DNA of 64,000 nucleotides from DASYXT01 sp035934555 (GCA_035934555.1 DASYXT010000141.1:158634-222633); one strand, 5' to 3'; positions 1 to 8,267 are shown, counted from the first letter of the stretch. Made by a program: numbers and translations. The notes: generated from the letters alone by a model not told the origin.

Positions 1-386
1 AGTTTGCCTTGAGCGGAGATGTGCAAGGTGACATTGCTCTTCAACTCGACCGTGCCGATCACAAACACGCCTGCAGGAATCAACACCGTGCCGCCTTGGT
101 CGGCATGACACGCATTGATTGCTGCCTGCACCGCCGCGGTGTCCAACGTGACGCCATCCCCCTTGGCTCCGAACTCGCGCACATTATAAGTCCGCGCGCC
201 CAAATCGGTCGCGGCGCGGACGACCTGGGGAGCCGGTTCTGCCGCCAGCGCCCTTTGTCCCAATAAAACCGTGCTCAACGAGGCGCTCGAAAGCCAAGTC
301 AGCCATTCGCGCCGGGAGAACAATCGCCCGCGACTGGCAGTTGAAGAGACGAAGTGCGGTTCGGCTCGCCGCAAATTGGTGTTCAC
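1..386 (-). CDS. GH28 polygalacturonase-like protein, Tat-exported (5' part, runs off the window)
   Basis: Only the N-terminal ~128 residues lie in the window; the rest is beyond base 1. The start is taken as the GTG at 384-386, the first in-frame start before the export signal. A twin-arginine segment (SRREWLTWL) and a hydrophobic stretch ending in ALAAEP suggest Tat export. The mature part begins YNVREFGAKGDGVTLDTAAV followed by a Q-A-I-N-A-C segment, the typical opening of the glycoside hydrolase family 28 / pectate-lyase beta-helix fold, and then GGTVLIPAGVFVIGTVELKS. Family members hydrolyse pectin-type galacturonans in the periplasm or outside the cell. The catalytic aspartates are not in the window, so activity is inferred from the N-terminus only. 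It lies on the same strand as the phoB-phoR group, 134 bp downstream of it. Confidence 0.72.
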   Translation of the reverse strand, partial: MNTNLRRAEPHFVSSTASRGRLFSRREWLTWLSSASLSTVLLGQRALAAEPAPQVVRAATDLGARTYNVREFGAKGDGVTLDTAAVQAAINACHADQGGTVLIPAGVFVIGTVELKSNVTLHISAQGK

Positions 387-520
387 GCGGCCTATCGTAA
401 CACTGCTGTTTAGCTGAGCCCTAGAAGATTCGTGGGCCTGTGGCAAGGCGCTCGAACCCGCGTTGGAGTCAGGCGTGTTCTTGCCGGAAATTAACAAGCG
501 CAAACGCCGCAGCCCCGGCT

Positions 521-1087
521 TCAGAAAATGAACGGAATCAGTGCCTTGACTCGCTGCTGATAGGCGGGGTATTCGGCCGGGAAATGGCGGGTCAACAGCG
601 CTTCCTCCTGCCGCGATTTAATCCAGAATCCGACCAGAAGGAGCGGCAAGCCCAGCCATGATCCCAAGCGATTGACGGCGAGCGCTGATCCAAGGCACAT
701 GGTCAGAATGCTGGTATAAATCGGATGACGCACAAAGCGATACGGGCCTCTTTCGATGAGCTCGTGGTTTTGTTTAAAAACCACGTCGCTGCTCCAGTTA
801 CGGCCCAGGATGATCCGGGACCAGATCGCCGACAAAACCCCCAGGACACAAAGAACGGCGCCGATATCCGCCGTCGCTGCGGAATGCGGCAACACCTGGA
901 CTTGAAGCGGGTATGGCAGCTTTCGCAGGAACAGCAGCAGAGCGCCAACGAACGTCGGCACCCGGTTGGCCAGGATTGCGGTCCAGCTCTGCCGTTCGGC
1001 GACTCGCTTGCCCCACCAGGCACTGATCGCCCAATAGACGATAAACGCAAGCCAGCACCCGGTGATGATCTTTGCCGAACCGCTCAC
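521..1087 (-). CDS. Isoprenylcysteine carboxyl methyltransferase (ICMT/PEMT-like) family membrane protein
   Basis: A 188-residue protein with about four hydrophobic segments. The C-terminal half carries the ICMT/PEMT-type signature RGPYRFVRHPIYTSI (about residues 120-135), where the R-x-x-RHP core binds S-adenosylmethionine. Bacterial members are inner-membrane methyltransferases of mostly unknown substrate; true prenylcysteine methylation is not established for them. The gene starts 12 bp after the phoR stop, so it is probably the third gene of a phoB-phoR transcription unit. A role in phosphate stress, such as membrane lipid modification, is possible but only inferred from position. Length is normal for the family. 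Confidence 0.8.
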   Translation of the reverse strand: MSGSAKIITGCWLAFIVYWAISAWWGKRVAERQSWTAILANRVPTFVGALLLFLRKLPYPLQVQVLPHSAATADIGAVLCVLGVLSAIWSRIILGRNWSSDVVFKQNHELIERGPYRFVRHPIYTSILTMCLGSALAVNRLGSWLGLPLLLVGFWIKSRQEEALLTRHFPAEYPAYQQRVKALIPFIF

Positions 1088-1099
1088 AGAATAAAGGGC

Positions 1100-2332
1100 C
1101 TACAGCAGTGGCTGCTGCAACCCGCCCGGATCGCGCGGCAGCGTAAATAAGAACGTCGCCCCTTCGCCCGGTTTGCTCCTGGCCCACGCTTTGCCGCCGT
1201 GCGTTTGCACGATGTGTTTCACAATCGACAGCCCTAAGCCTGTCCCGCCCTGTTCGCGCGAGCGCGCTTTGTCCACCCGGTAAAAGCGCTCGAAAACACG
1301 TTCGAGCGCCTCCGGTGGGATGCCCGGCCCGTCATCCGCGACTGCCAGTTCGACTTGCCCCGAGTCAACCGCTTGCGCCCGAATCGTCACAGTTCCCTCG
1401 TTGCGGCCGTACTTAATCGCATTATCGACCAAATTGCCCAACACCTGCTCGAGGCGGTCCGGGTCCGCGCGCACCCGCAAATCCTGAGTCGCATCGACCA
1501 GTTTCACCTTGCGCGCCTCGGCGCGGGCTTTGAAATCCGCCAGCACTTTGTCTGTGACGTCTCTGACGGCGACGGATTGCAAGTGGAGCTTGACCCGACC
1601 CGATTCCAGTTCCGAAATGGTGAGCAGGTCTTCGATCAACAATTTCAAACGCTCGGCGTTGCGATCAATCGTGCGCAGGAACTTGAGCGCCAGGTCGGGT
1701 TGTTCGCGCGCGCCGTCCAGGAGAGTTTCGACATAGCCTTTAATGAGTGAGAGGGGGGTGCGCAGTTCATGGCTGACATTGGCGACGAATTCCTGGCGGG
1801 TGCCTTCGAGCTGCTTGAGGCGCGTCAGATCGTGGAACACCAGCACGGTGCCGGTGCGTTTGCCGTTGCCGTTGAACAAGGCGGCGCCGTTAATCTGAAG
1901 CCAGCGTTCGTTCGGCCGGGAAAGCTTCAGCTCATGCCCCAGCACTTGTTTCTGTTTGCCGAGAAAGTCCACCAGCTCGGCCAGCTCGTGCAGGCGCAAG
2001 GCCTCGATGATGGTCTGCGAGCGGATGTGCCGGCTGACCCCGAACAGTTGGTTGAAGGCGCGGTTGGCCAGGTGAATGCGCCCATCCTGGTCGAGTAGCA
2101 GCAAGCCTTCGGCCATGCTATCGAAGAGCGCCTCCTGCTGGTGCTGCACCTGGAGCATTCGCTCCTGGTGGGATTGTTTGAGCCGCTCCAGCTCGCGGCG
2201 GGCATCCACCTCGACCGCGGCCAGCCTGGCGCGCCACCAAAAATGGGCGCCGGCCAGCAACGCCAGCAGCAACACCACCAATATCGGCCAGAGTATCAAA
2301 GGTTTTCGAGCCGGAACCCCGTCGAGCGCCAA
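1100..2332 (-). CDS. phoR: PhoR-like sensor histidine kinase
   Basis: About 410 residues. One membrane segment (~12-32) is followed by a coiled linker, a PAS domain (~65-175), a HisKA dimerisation domain with phospho-acceptor His188 in FVANVSHELRTPLS, and a HATPase domain with N box (LGNLVDNAIKYG, ~298-309), G1 (DDGPGIP) and G2 (GGTGLGLSIV). This single-TM/PAS/HisKA layout without a large periplasmic loop is the PhoR arrangement, in which the phosphate signal comes through the Pst transporter and PhoU. Both are encoded 24 kb away in this window. The first in-frame start is a TTG at 2330-2332 with AGGGG directly before it, so the exact start is uncertain. It lies 28 bp downstream of phoB. Confidence 0.88.
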   Translation of the reverse strand: MALDGVPARKPLILWPILVVLLLALLAGAHFWWRARLAAVEVDARRELERLKQSHQERMLQVQHQQEALFDSMAEGLLLLDQDGRIHLANRAFNQLFGVSRHIRSQTIIEALRLHELAELVDFLGKQKQVLGHELKLSRPNERWLQINGAALFNGNGKRTGTVLVFHDLTRLKQLEGTRQEFVANVSHELRTPLSLIKGYVETLLDGAREQPDLALKFLRTIDRNAERLKLLIEDLLTISELESGRVKLHLQSVAVRDVTDKVLADFKARAEARKVKLVDATQDLRVRADPDRLEQVLGNLVDNAIKYGRNEGTVTIRAQAVDSGQVELAVADDGPGIPPEALERVFERFYRVDKARSREQGGTGLGLSIVKHIVQTHGGKAWARSKPGEGATFLFTLPRDPGGLQQPLL

Positions 2333-2360
2333 CCCCTATCCGCTTGCTCGCGCATTCCGC

Positions 2361-3044
2361 TCAGGCTTCCACGAAACGGTAGCCTACACCCCGCACCGTA
2401 TCCAGAAACTTCCCCGCCGGACCCAGCTTTTCCCGCAGTCGCCGCATGTGTGTGTCCACCGTGCGGGTATCGATGACGCTGTTATACTCCCAGACATCCC
2501 GGAGCAATTGGTCGCGCGACTGGACGCGGCCACGGCGCTCAGCCAGCAACGCCAGCAGCTTAAACTCCGTCGCCGTCAGGTCGATCTTCTTGCCTCGCCA
2601 GGCCACCAAATGGCGCGGTGTATCAATCAGCAGCTCGCCGAACTTATGGATATTGGGGTCCTCCCCGGCTGGACGCCCGCGCTGAAGGATGTTTTTAACG
2701 CGCAAAACCAGCTCGCGCGGACTGAACGGTTTGGTAATGTAGTCATCGGCGCCGAGCTCCAGGCCAAGAATGCGGTCCAACTCAGCGGCTTTGGCGGTCA
2801 CCATGACGATTGGAATGCCCGCAGTGGCCGGGTCGCGCCGCAACAGCTTGCAAACCTCCAAACCGTCCAACTCAGGGAGCATCAAATCCAGCACGATCAG
2901 GTTCGGGGTGGTCTTGCGCGCTTTGCGCAAGGCCTCGGCGCCGTCGGCAGCCGTCACGACTTCAAAGCCCGTTTGGCGAAGGTTGAACTCTACCAGTTCA
3001 ACCGCCTCAGGCTCATCGTCCACAACGAGGATCTTGGGTTTCAC
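2361..3044 (-). CDS. phoB: PhoB-like OmpR-family response regulator
   Basis: 227 residues. The receiver domain has acidic pocket D9-D10, phospho-acceptor D53 (LIVLDLMLPELDG), T83 and K105 (ITKPFSPREL). It is followed by a winged-helix DNA-binding domain (DLTATEFKLLALLAERRGRV, then TVDTHMRRLREKLG and VRGVGYRFVEA). The start is GTG at 3042-3044 with a good ribosome site (GAGGTGGAGAC). phoR follows 28 bp downstream. Three 11-bp-phased TGTCAC/TGTAAC repeats lie 49-77 bp upstream, which suggests PhoB activates its own operon. The Pho assignment rests on these repeats and on the matching set upstream of the porin-pst operon; sequence alone cannot exclude another OmpR-type regulator. Confidence 0.88.
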   Translation of the reverse strand: MKPKILVVDDEPEAVELVEFNLRQTGFEVVTAADGAEALRKARKTTPNLIVLDLMLPELDGLEVCKLLRRDPATAGIPIVMVTAKAAELDRILGLELGADDYITKPFSPRELVLRVKNILQRGRPAGEDPNIHKFGELLIDTPRHLVAWRGKKIDLTATEFKLLALLAERRGRVQSRDQLLRDVWEYNSVIDTRTVDTHMRRLREKLGPAGKFLDTVRGVGYRFVEA

Positions 3045-3092
3045 GTCTCCACCTCAGTAGCACGCCCGGCCTGGGGCGACAACGCCCGGTTT

Positions 3093-3121
3093 GTGACAAC
3101 CGGGTTACAGTCCAGTGACAA
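3093..3121 (-). promoter_or_regulatory. Putative Pho box upstream of phoB-phoR (three 11-bp phased repeats)
   Basis: On the plus strand, GTGACA, GTTACA and GTGACA begin at 3093, 3104 and 3115, exactly 11 bp apart. On the phoB strand they read TGTCAC, TGTAAC and TGTCAC, matching the half-sites and helical spacing of enterobacterial Pho boxes. The site sits between the phoB start (3044) and the end of the upstream oxidoreductase gene (3123), the only non-coding space available for a promoter. No convincing -10 hexamer is visible at the usual 10-11 bp distance. Confidence 0.7.
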
Positions 3122-3122
3122 T

Positions 3123-4481
3123 TCAGATCGCCCAGGATAATCCGCGCACTGACCACCCATCCCGGTATGGTCGGGCCACCAGGCGGTTGGCTGCCATCGA
3201 GTCGAACTCAAGCTTTGCGCTGTTCCAGTGCAGGGTCGTTTTTGGAAAATGTGAAGCGACGCCCCCGAGCAGCACCGCCTCGGTCAGCGGGCCGGCGTAA
3301 CTGAAGGAAGCGGCCGTGCGGGCCTCGCCCTGACACGCGGCAATGAACTCGCCCCAGTGATCGCCGCCTTCTACCTCCGGGTATTTGAAATCTTTGAACC
3401 GCTTATCGGGATACAGCAGCGGCCGGGACCAATGCGGCAGCACGAGTGTTCCGTCAGTGCCGACGAAAATCGAACCGGTTTCGGGCCGCTCATCCCCTTC
3501 CAACAACGCCAGCACCTCGGCGGGTGGCTTGGACGCCCCGTCATACCAGGTGAGATTCACAGTCGGGCCCGCGGTATAAGTCGTCCCCGGGAACACATAT
3601 TCGATGTGCGAATCCAGCGCCCAATTCCACTGGTTCGGCGCCGCACCTTCCGACCGCACCGAAAGCGGCGCGGTGAGGCCAAGCGAAGTAAAAACCGGAT
3701 CGAATAAATGGCAGCCCATGTCACCGAAGGTGCCGGTGCCGAAATCCAGCCGCTTGCGCCAGTTGGCGGGGTGATAATACGCGTTGCCGATAAACGGGCG
3801 AGTAGCGCAGACGCCTAACCATAAATCCCAGTCGAATCCCTTCGGGATTGGGTCGGTTTCCTTGGGCAGCGGCGTGGGGTCGCCCCAGGATTTGGGGCAC
3901 CAGGAATGCACCTCTTTGATCTTGCCGATAGTGCCGGCCTGGATGAGCACCGTCGCCATCCGGTAAAACGACGTCGCGTGAATCTGAATTCCCATTTGCG
4001 TGACGCATTTTCCCCGGGACGCCATCTCGGTGAGTTTACGCACCTCGTGCAGGTCGTGCGCGAGAGGTTTCTGGCCATAGACATTCTTGCCCAACTCGAG
4101 AGCGCTCATGCCAATCGGCGCGTGCATGTGGTCCGGCACGGACACGTTCACCGAATCGATGCGTTTGCCTTCCTGGTCGAGCAGCTCGCGCCAATCCTGG
4201 TAAATCCGCGTGGCGGGGAATCGCTTCTTTAAGTCGGCTGTCCGATTCAGATCGACTTCCGCCACCGCCACCAACTCGAACTGCTTGTACTTCGCAAACT
4301 CGGTAATGTCCGACCAAGCCATGCCGGCGGCCCCAAAGCTCGCGTGCCGCACCATGCCATTGGGCGATTGCTTCGCCCAACCGCGCGCCAGAAAAGGCCC
4401 ACCCAGCGCGGCTGTGCCGAGGGTTTTAAGGAACGCGCGACGGGTGAACGGATGCGAAGAACGCTGCGAAGACTTGAACAT
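3123..4481 (-). CDS. Gfo/Idh/MocA-family oxidoreductase, Tat-exported
   Basis: 452 residues from ATG 4481. This start leaves a compact twin-arginine signal, FTRRAFLKTLGTAALGG, near the N-terminus; an upstream in-frame start would add 14 residues of no clear purpose. The N-terminal half is a Rossmann NAD(P)-binding domain, and VYGQKPLAHDLHEV is the EKP-type motif with the usual Glu replaced by Gln. The C-terminal half is the Gfo/Idh/MocA alpha/beta substrate domain (GTGTFGDMGCHLFDP). Such proteins are abundant in Verrucomicrobiota and Planctomycetota and usually act on sugars or cyclitols; the substrate cannot be told here. The stop lies only 2 bp from the phoB Pho-box repeats. The E-to-Q change in the EKP motif may alter catalysis. 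Confidence 0.85.
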   Translation of the reverse strand: MFKSSQRSSHPFTRRAFLKTLGTAALGGPFLARGWAKQSPNGMVRHASFGAAGMAWSDITEFAKYKQFELVAVAEVDLNRTADLKKRFPATRIYQDWRELLDQEGKRIDSVNVSVPDHMHAPIGMSALELGKNVYGQKPLAHDLHEVRKLTEMASRGKCVTQMGIQIHATSFYRMATVLIQAGTIGKIKEVHSWCPKSWGDPTPLPKETDPIPKGFDWDLWLGVCATRPFIGNAYYHPANWRKRLDFGTGTFGDMGCHLFDPVFTSLGLTAPLSVRSEGAAPNQWNWALDSHIEYVFPGTTYTAGPTVNLTWYDGASKPPAEVLALLEGDERPETGSIFVGTDGTLVLPHWSRPLLYPDKRFKDFKYPEVEGGDHWGEFIAACQGEARTAASFSYAGPLTEAVLLGGVASHFPKTTLHWNSAKLEFDSMAANRLVARPYRDGWSVRGLSWAI

Positions 4482-4769
4482 GCCCAAAAACAGAGCAAAA
4501 GCGCAGCCGGTCGTCAATGGCAAAGCCGCATTAGCCGCGGAGCGCGGACTTTCTTGTCCGCAGCAACGTGCCCCGCGTGAGTCGGCAGCAAATGGTGTAA
4601 CCGCGCTCCCTCGGTGACGGCCGGCGGAGCGCGGACTTTAGTCAGACTTTAGTCCGCAGCAAAGTCCGATGGGGCGAGATTTTCGAACGTTGCTGCTGAC
4701 TAAGGCTAAAGTCCGCGCTCCGACGCTCCGGCTTTTGACAACGCGGAGCTGCGTCACTACACTACAGCC
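4482..4769. repeat. Intergenic cluster of GCGGACTTTAGTCCGC-type palindromic repeats
   Basis: The stretch between the divergent oxidoreductase and HIT genes is mostly repeats. A small palindrome (gcggac-tttctt-gtccgc) lies at 4544-4561. A larger element spans 4625-4722, with 17-bp perfect inverted ends (4625-4641 and 4706-4722) and an internal palindrome at 4631-4657. Related palindromes occur at 49504-49519 and 49540-49555, so this is a dispersed REP/MITE-like family. No open frame in it looks like a gene. Confidence 0.75.
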
Positions 4770-5291
4770 ATGGAATCGCTCCACGCGCCATGGCGCATCG
4801 AGTACATCCTGGCTCCTAAACCCGAAAGGGTGGAGAGTCTTTTCACCCGCATCGCCCAATCCAATGATGACGAAGCCAATTATGTGCTGGCGCGCGAGCG
4901 GACCTGCTTTGCACTGCTCAATACGTTCCCTTACACCGGCGGACACCTGATGGTGGTGCCCTACAAACAAGTCCGCGACCTCAACGGCCTCACCGACGAA
5001 GAACTGGCCGGGTTGCTCAAGTTGACGCGCCGTTGCCAGGCCGCGCTCATCCAGGTCATGAAGCCCGAGGGCTTCAATATCGGGATTAACGTGGGCAAAG
5101 TCGCGGGGGCGGGCATCCTGGAGCATCTGCACCTGCATGTGGTGCCGCGCTGGCAGGGCGATAGCAACTTCATGCCGGTGCTGGCCGGAACGACGGTGGT
5201 TCCGCAGGCGCTGAAAGAACTCGCCGCCCAATTGCGCGCAGCCCTGGCTTCCGATAACATGCCACCCCGAAGCCCACAGCATGTCGGTTGA
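4770..5291 (+). CDS. HIT-family nucleotide hydrolase/phosphorylase
   Basis: 173 residues. The histidine triad HLHLHVVPRW gives catalytic-type histidines at about 119, 121 and 123. Upstream, NTFPYTGGHLMVVPYKQV is the other conserved HIT segment, contacting the nucleotide base and ribose. HIT proteins act on dinucleoside polyphosphates, AMP-lysine or similar adenylated compounds in the cytoplasm. Length and the extended N- and C-termini resemble the Ap4A-phosphorylase-like bacterial branch, but the substrate is not provable from sequence. The 3' end overlaps the next gene by 11 bp, so translation is probably coupled to the PhoH-like protein. This is the first gene of a HIT-phoH-ybeY unit. Confidence 0.9.
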   Translation: MESLHAPWRIEYILAPKPERVESLFTRIAQSNDDEANYVLARERTCFALLNTFPYTGGHLMVVPYKQVRDLNGLTDEELAGLLKLTRRCQAALIQVMKPEGFNIGINVGKVAGAGILEHLHLHVVPRWQGDSNFMPVLAGTTVVPQALKELAAQLRAALASDNMPPRSPQHVG

Positions 5292-6264
5292 AACACTCCA
5301 TTTCGAGAACGCGCGACGCGCCCAGCAGCTTTTTAATAACGATCCGCATAATCTTCAGGCGATCGAACAGCAGCTCGGGGTCAAAGCCACCTCGCGCGAG
5401 GGCTGGATCAAGCTCGAAGGCGAAGCCGATGCCCTCGACCGCGCCAAGCATCTGTTCCTGATGCTCGAGGAATCGTTGAACGCCGGCTCGCCGGTCCGGC
5501 AACGGGAATTCTCGCACGCACTTAACATCGTCAAGAACGAGGGCGTCGGCATGCTCAAGGACCTTCTCTCGGACAGGGTGCTGACCTCCGAAAAAAAGCC
5601 GGGAGTGACGGCCAAGACGGTTGGGCAGAAGAAATATCTCGACGCAATTCGGCATCACGACATCACCTTCGGAGTGGGCCCGGCCGGAACGGGCAAGACC
5701 TACCTGGCGGTGGCGATGGCACTGGCGGCGTTGCGCGACGGGCGCGTCTCGCGCATTGTGCTGACCCGTCCGGCGGTGGAGGCCGGGGAGGCGCTGGGCT
5801 TTTTGCCGGGCGATCTTTATGAAAAGATCATGCCTTATTTGCGCCCATTGCACGACGCGCTCCATGATATGCTGCCGGCGGAGGAAATACAGAAGCAGAC
5901 CGAGCGCGGCGTGATTGAAATCGCGCCTTTGGCTTACATGCGCGGGCGCACGCTCAACCATGCTTTCATAATTCTGGACGAGGCGCAGAACTCGACGACC
6001 GAACAGATGTTCATGTTTCTGACGCGGCTGGGGATCAACTCGAAAGCGGTGATTACAGGCGACGAAACGCAAATCGATTTGCCGGCGCAAAAGCGCTCGG
6101 GGCTGCTCGAGGCGCACCGGGCCTTGAAAAACATCGAGGGGATCGCCATCGTCGAGTTCACCCGCCGCGATATCGTGCGCCATGCACTCGTCCAGCGCAT
6201 CGTCGCCGCTTACGAGGAGCACCGCGGTGTCGCCCATTCCCATGGGCCGCGGCAGGAACACTGA
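5281..6264 (+). CDS. phoH: PhoH-like ATPase
   Basis: 327 residues, normal for PhoH-like proteins (YbeZ type). An N-terminal ~110-residue KH-like region precedes the P-loop ATPase core: Walker A GVGPAGTGKT (131-140), Walker B FIILDEAQN (~228-236) and VITGDETQIDLP. YbeZ/PhoH2-type proteins act with YbeY in RNA and ribosome metabolism. This pairing is kept here, since the ybeY gene begins 23 bp before this gene ends. In spite of the name, no Pho-box-like repeat is visible upstream of this operon, so phosphate control is not supported. Confidence 0.92.
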   Translation: MSVETLHFENARRAQQLFNNDPHNLQAIEQQLGVKATSREGWIKLEGEADALDRAKHLFLMLEESLNAGSPVRQREFSHALNIVKNEGVGMLKDLLSDRVLTSEKKPGVTAKTVGQKKYLDAIRHHDITFGVGPAGTGKTYLAVAMALAALRDGRVSRIVLTRPAVEAGEALGFLPGDLYEKIMPYLRPLHDALHDMLPAEEIQKQTERGVIEIAPLAYMRGRTLNHAFIILDEAQNSTTEQMFMFLTRLGINSKAVITGDETQIDLPAQKRSGLLEAHRALKNIEGIAIVEFTRRDIVRHALVQRIVAAYEEHRGVAHSHGPRQEH

Positions 6265-6748
6265 CCCTGTGCGCGGGCTTGTGTATGTGCGCAACCGGCA
6301 GGGAACACGCCGGGTGAATACCCGCGCGTTACAAAGAATCGCAAAACGGTTTCTCGCGGGCGTCTCACCGGGCGGCTTCGAAGTGGGGTTTTATCTCGTC
6401 GGAGAAGTGGAAATGACGCGGCTAAATGAGACTTACCTCCGGCACAAAGGCTCAACCGATGTAATCACGTTCGACTATGCCGAGCCAGCCGAGCGCCAGC
6501 GGCTAAAGGGGGAGATTTTTATTTGTGTAGACGAAGCGGTGGGCCAGGCGCGCCGGTTCCGCGCGAGCTGGCAAACCGAGCTGCTTCGCTATTTGGTGCA
6601 CGGGGTGCTCCATTTGTGCGGATACGATGACCAGCGGGCAAGTGACCGGCGCAAAATGAAGCGCGAAGAAGACCGGCTGGTATCCGAGTTGCGCCGGCAC
6701 TTTCGGGTTGCCGATCTGGGCTTGCCTCGCTCGCGGCGCTTACCTTAG
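6242..6748 (+). CDS. ybeY: Endoribonuclease YbeY (rRNA maturation factor)
   Basis: 168 residues from ATG 6242; an in-frame ATG at 6182 would lie deep in phoH. The metal-binding motif is HGVLHLCGYDD near residues 118-128, and STDVITFDY is the second conserved block. YbeY takes part in 16S rRNA 3'-end maturation and ribosome quality control. The third zinc ligand, usually His in HGxLHLxGYDH, is Asp here; Asp can coordinate zinc, so activity may be kept. The 23-bp overlap with phoH indicates co-transcription. The next gene starts 20 bp downstream, so the permease could also belong to the unit. Confidence 0.9.
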   Translation: MGRGRNTDPVRGLVYVRNRQGTRRVNTRALQRIAKRFLAGVSPGGFEVGFYLVGEVEMTRLNETYLRHKGSTDVITFDYAEPAERQRLKGEIFICVDEAVGQARRFRASWQTELLRYLVHGVLHLCGYDDQRASDRRKMKREEDRLVSELRRHFRVADLGLPRSRRLP

Positions 6749-6767
6749 GCTGCGCGGCAGCCGATCT

Positions 6768-8162
6768 ATGAATACTTCGATCCGTTTCCGCCTCTTCGCC
6801 ATGATGGTGCTGGAGTTCTTCATCTGGGGATGCTGGCTGCCGCTCATTTACGGTTATCTCCCCAGCCTCGGCTTTTCCTCCTCCGAACCGCCCGCTGCCC
6901 TGGTCCCATTGATTCCTCACTGGCTGCCCTGGTGGCTGAAGGTGTTGATGTCCGAGCAGGCGCTGGTTTTGAATGCATTCCCGGTGGCCGCAATCGTCGG
7001 CATGTTTTTCAGCAACCAATATGCCGACCGCCACTTCTCGGCGGAGAAATTCCTGGCCTTCAGCCACCTGGTTGGCGGCGTGGCGATCCTCTCGCTGGCG
7101 TTCACGCGCAGCTTTTGGCCTTTCTTCATTCTGATGCTGCTCCATTGCTTGCTGTACGTGCCGACCAATTCAATCGCCAACTCGATTGCGTTTGCGAACA
7201 TGAAAGACCCGCAAAAGGAGTTCGGGCTCGTGCGGGTCGGCGGCACCATTGGCTGGATTCTCGCCGCGTGGCCCTTCACGCTCATCCTGGTGGATTGGGA
7301 TAAGGTGCACGCCGCCAATCCCCAGGGGCTGGTGAACTGGCTGGGCACCGTCTTCGGCTCTGGCCTGACTGGCGAAGCGCTTCAACGCGGCGCGCGCTCG
7401 ACCTTCATCGTCGCCGGCATTGCCTCGCTGGTGCTCGCCGCCTACAGCTTGACCCTGCCACACACGCCACCCCGCAAGGTGGAGAAAGGGGCAGACCGTT
7501 TTGCCTGGCTCGAATCATTCAAGCTGCTCAAGCAGCCGTTCATGCTCGTGCTTTGGCTGGTCACCTTCGTCGATGCGTTCGTCCTCTACAGTTACTTCAA
7601 TTGGACGGGCACGTTCCTGGGCACCAGCGCGGCGGCGGGCGGCGTCGGCATCAAGGGCAACTGGATCATGCCCGTGATGAGCCTGGGCCAGGTGGCCGAA
7701 ATGCTGACGATGTTCATCCTGGGAGCCACCCTCAAGCGCCTCGGCTGGCGCGTCACCATGGTCATCGGCATTCTCGGGCATGCCGCGCGGTTCAGCGTGT
7801 ACGCCTTTTGGCCCGCAGCGGTTCCCGTCATTATCGTCCAACTGCTGCACGGCGTTTGTTATGCGTTCTTCTTCGCAACGGTGTATATTTTCGCCGACGA
7901 ATACTTTCCCAAAGATGTCCGCGCCAGCGCCCAGGGCTTGTTCAACATGATGATTCTGGGCATTGGCTCGTTGGTGGCCAATTCCATCTGCCCATATCTG
8001 ATGCAGTCGAAGTTCACGCACAACGGCGTCACCGATTTTCGCGGCCTGTTCCTGGTGCCTTTAGCCGCCGCGTTGGGGGCGGCCATCGCTTTGGCGCTTT
8101 TTTTCCGTCCGCCTGCCCTGCCCGCTCCGGCCCCAGCCCGCGAAGCGGCCGTCGCTGCTTAG
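6768..8162 (+). CDS. MFS permease, nucleoside:H+ symporter-like
   Basis: 464 residues from ATG 6768, chosen because the protein then begins directly with MNTSIRFRLFAMMVLEFFIW at the first membrane helix. About twelve hydrophobic segments are visible. The opening motif (FFIWGCWLPLIYGYLP) and the late segment ADEYFPKDVRASAQGLFNMM match the nucleoside:H+ symporter branch (Nuc_H_symport), which includes NupG and XapB. It probably imports nucleosides or a related small sugar-like substrate across the inner membrane; the exact substrate is not readable. It follows ybeY by 20 bp and faces the next permease gene tail to tail across an inverted repeat. Confidence 0.83.
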   Translation: MNTSIRFRLFAMMVLEFFIWGCWLPLIYGYLPSLGFSSSEPPAALVPLIPHWLPWWLKVLMSEQALVLNAFPVAAIVGMFFSNQYADRHFSAEKFLAFSHLVGGVAILSLAFTRSFWPFFILMLLHCLLYVPTNSIANSIAFANMKDPQKEFGLVRVGGTIGWILAAWPFTLILVDWDKVHAANPQGLVNWLGTVFGSGLTGEALQRGARSTFIVAGIASLVLAAYSLTLPHTPPRKVEKGADRFAWLESFKLLKQPFMLVLWLVTFVDAFVLYSYFNWTGTFLGTSAAAGGVGIKGNWIMPVMSLGQVAEMLTMFILGATLKRLGWRVTMVIGILGHAARFSVYAFWPAAVPVIIVQLLHGVCYAFFFATVYIFADEYFPKDVRASAQGLFNMMILGIGSLVANSICPYLMQSKFTHNGVTDFRGLFLVPLAAALGAAIALALFFRPPALPAPAPAREAAVAA

Positions 8163-8183
8163 GCATGCCGGCAATGGCAAATA

Positions 8184-8231
8184 GCAAATTCTCAATACTC
8201 AATTTTCAATCTTGAGCATTGAGTATTTTGC
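8184..8231. terminator. Inverted repeat between convergent permease genes, possible bidirectional terminator
   Basis: Arms at 8184-8202 (gcaaattctcaatactcaa) and 8212-8231 form an imperfect ~19-bp stem with a 9-nt loop, in the 105 bp between two convergent genes. AT-rich flanks and position suit a bidirectional terminator. It may equally be a dispersed palindrome. Confidence 0.5.
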
Positions 8232-8267
8232 ATTTTGTCCTGCTTGCGCTTAGAGCGAATGCCTCGC

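Noticed and set aside
2076..3140. 354-codon plus-strand frame opposite phoR/phoB
   Set aside because: It is the antisense of two well-supported genes, has no domain and is explained by high GC content.
5170..6294. 374-codon minus-strand frame opposite phoH
   Set aside because: Antisense to a gene with Walker motifs; no recognisable product.
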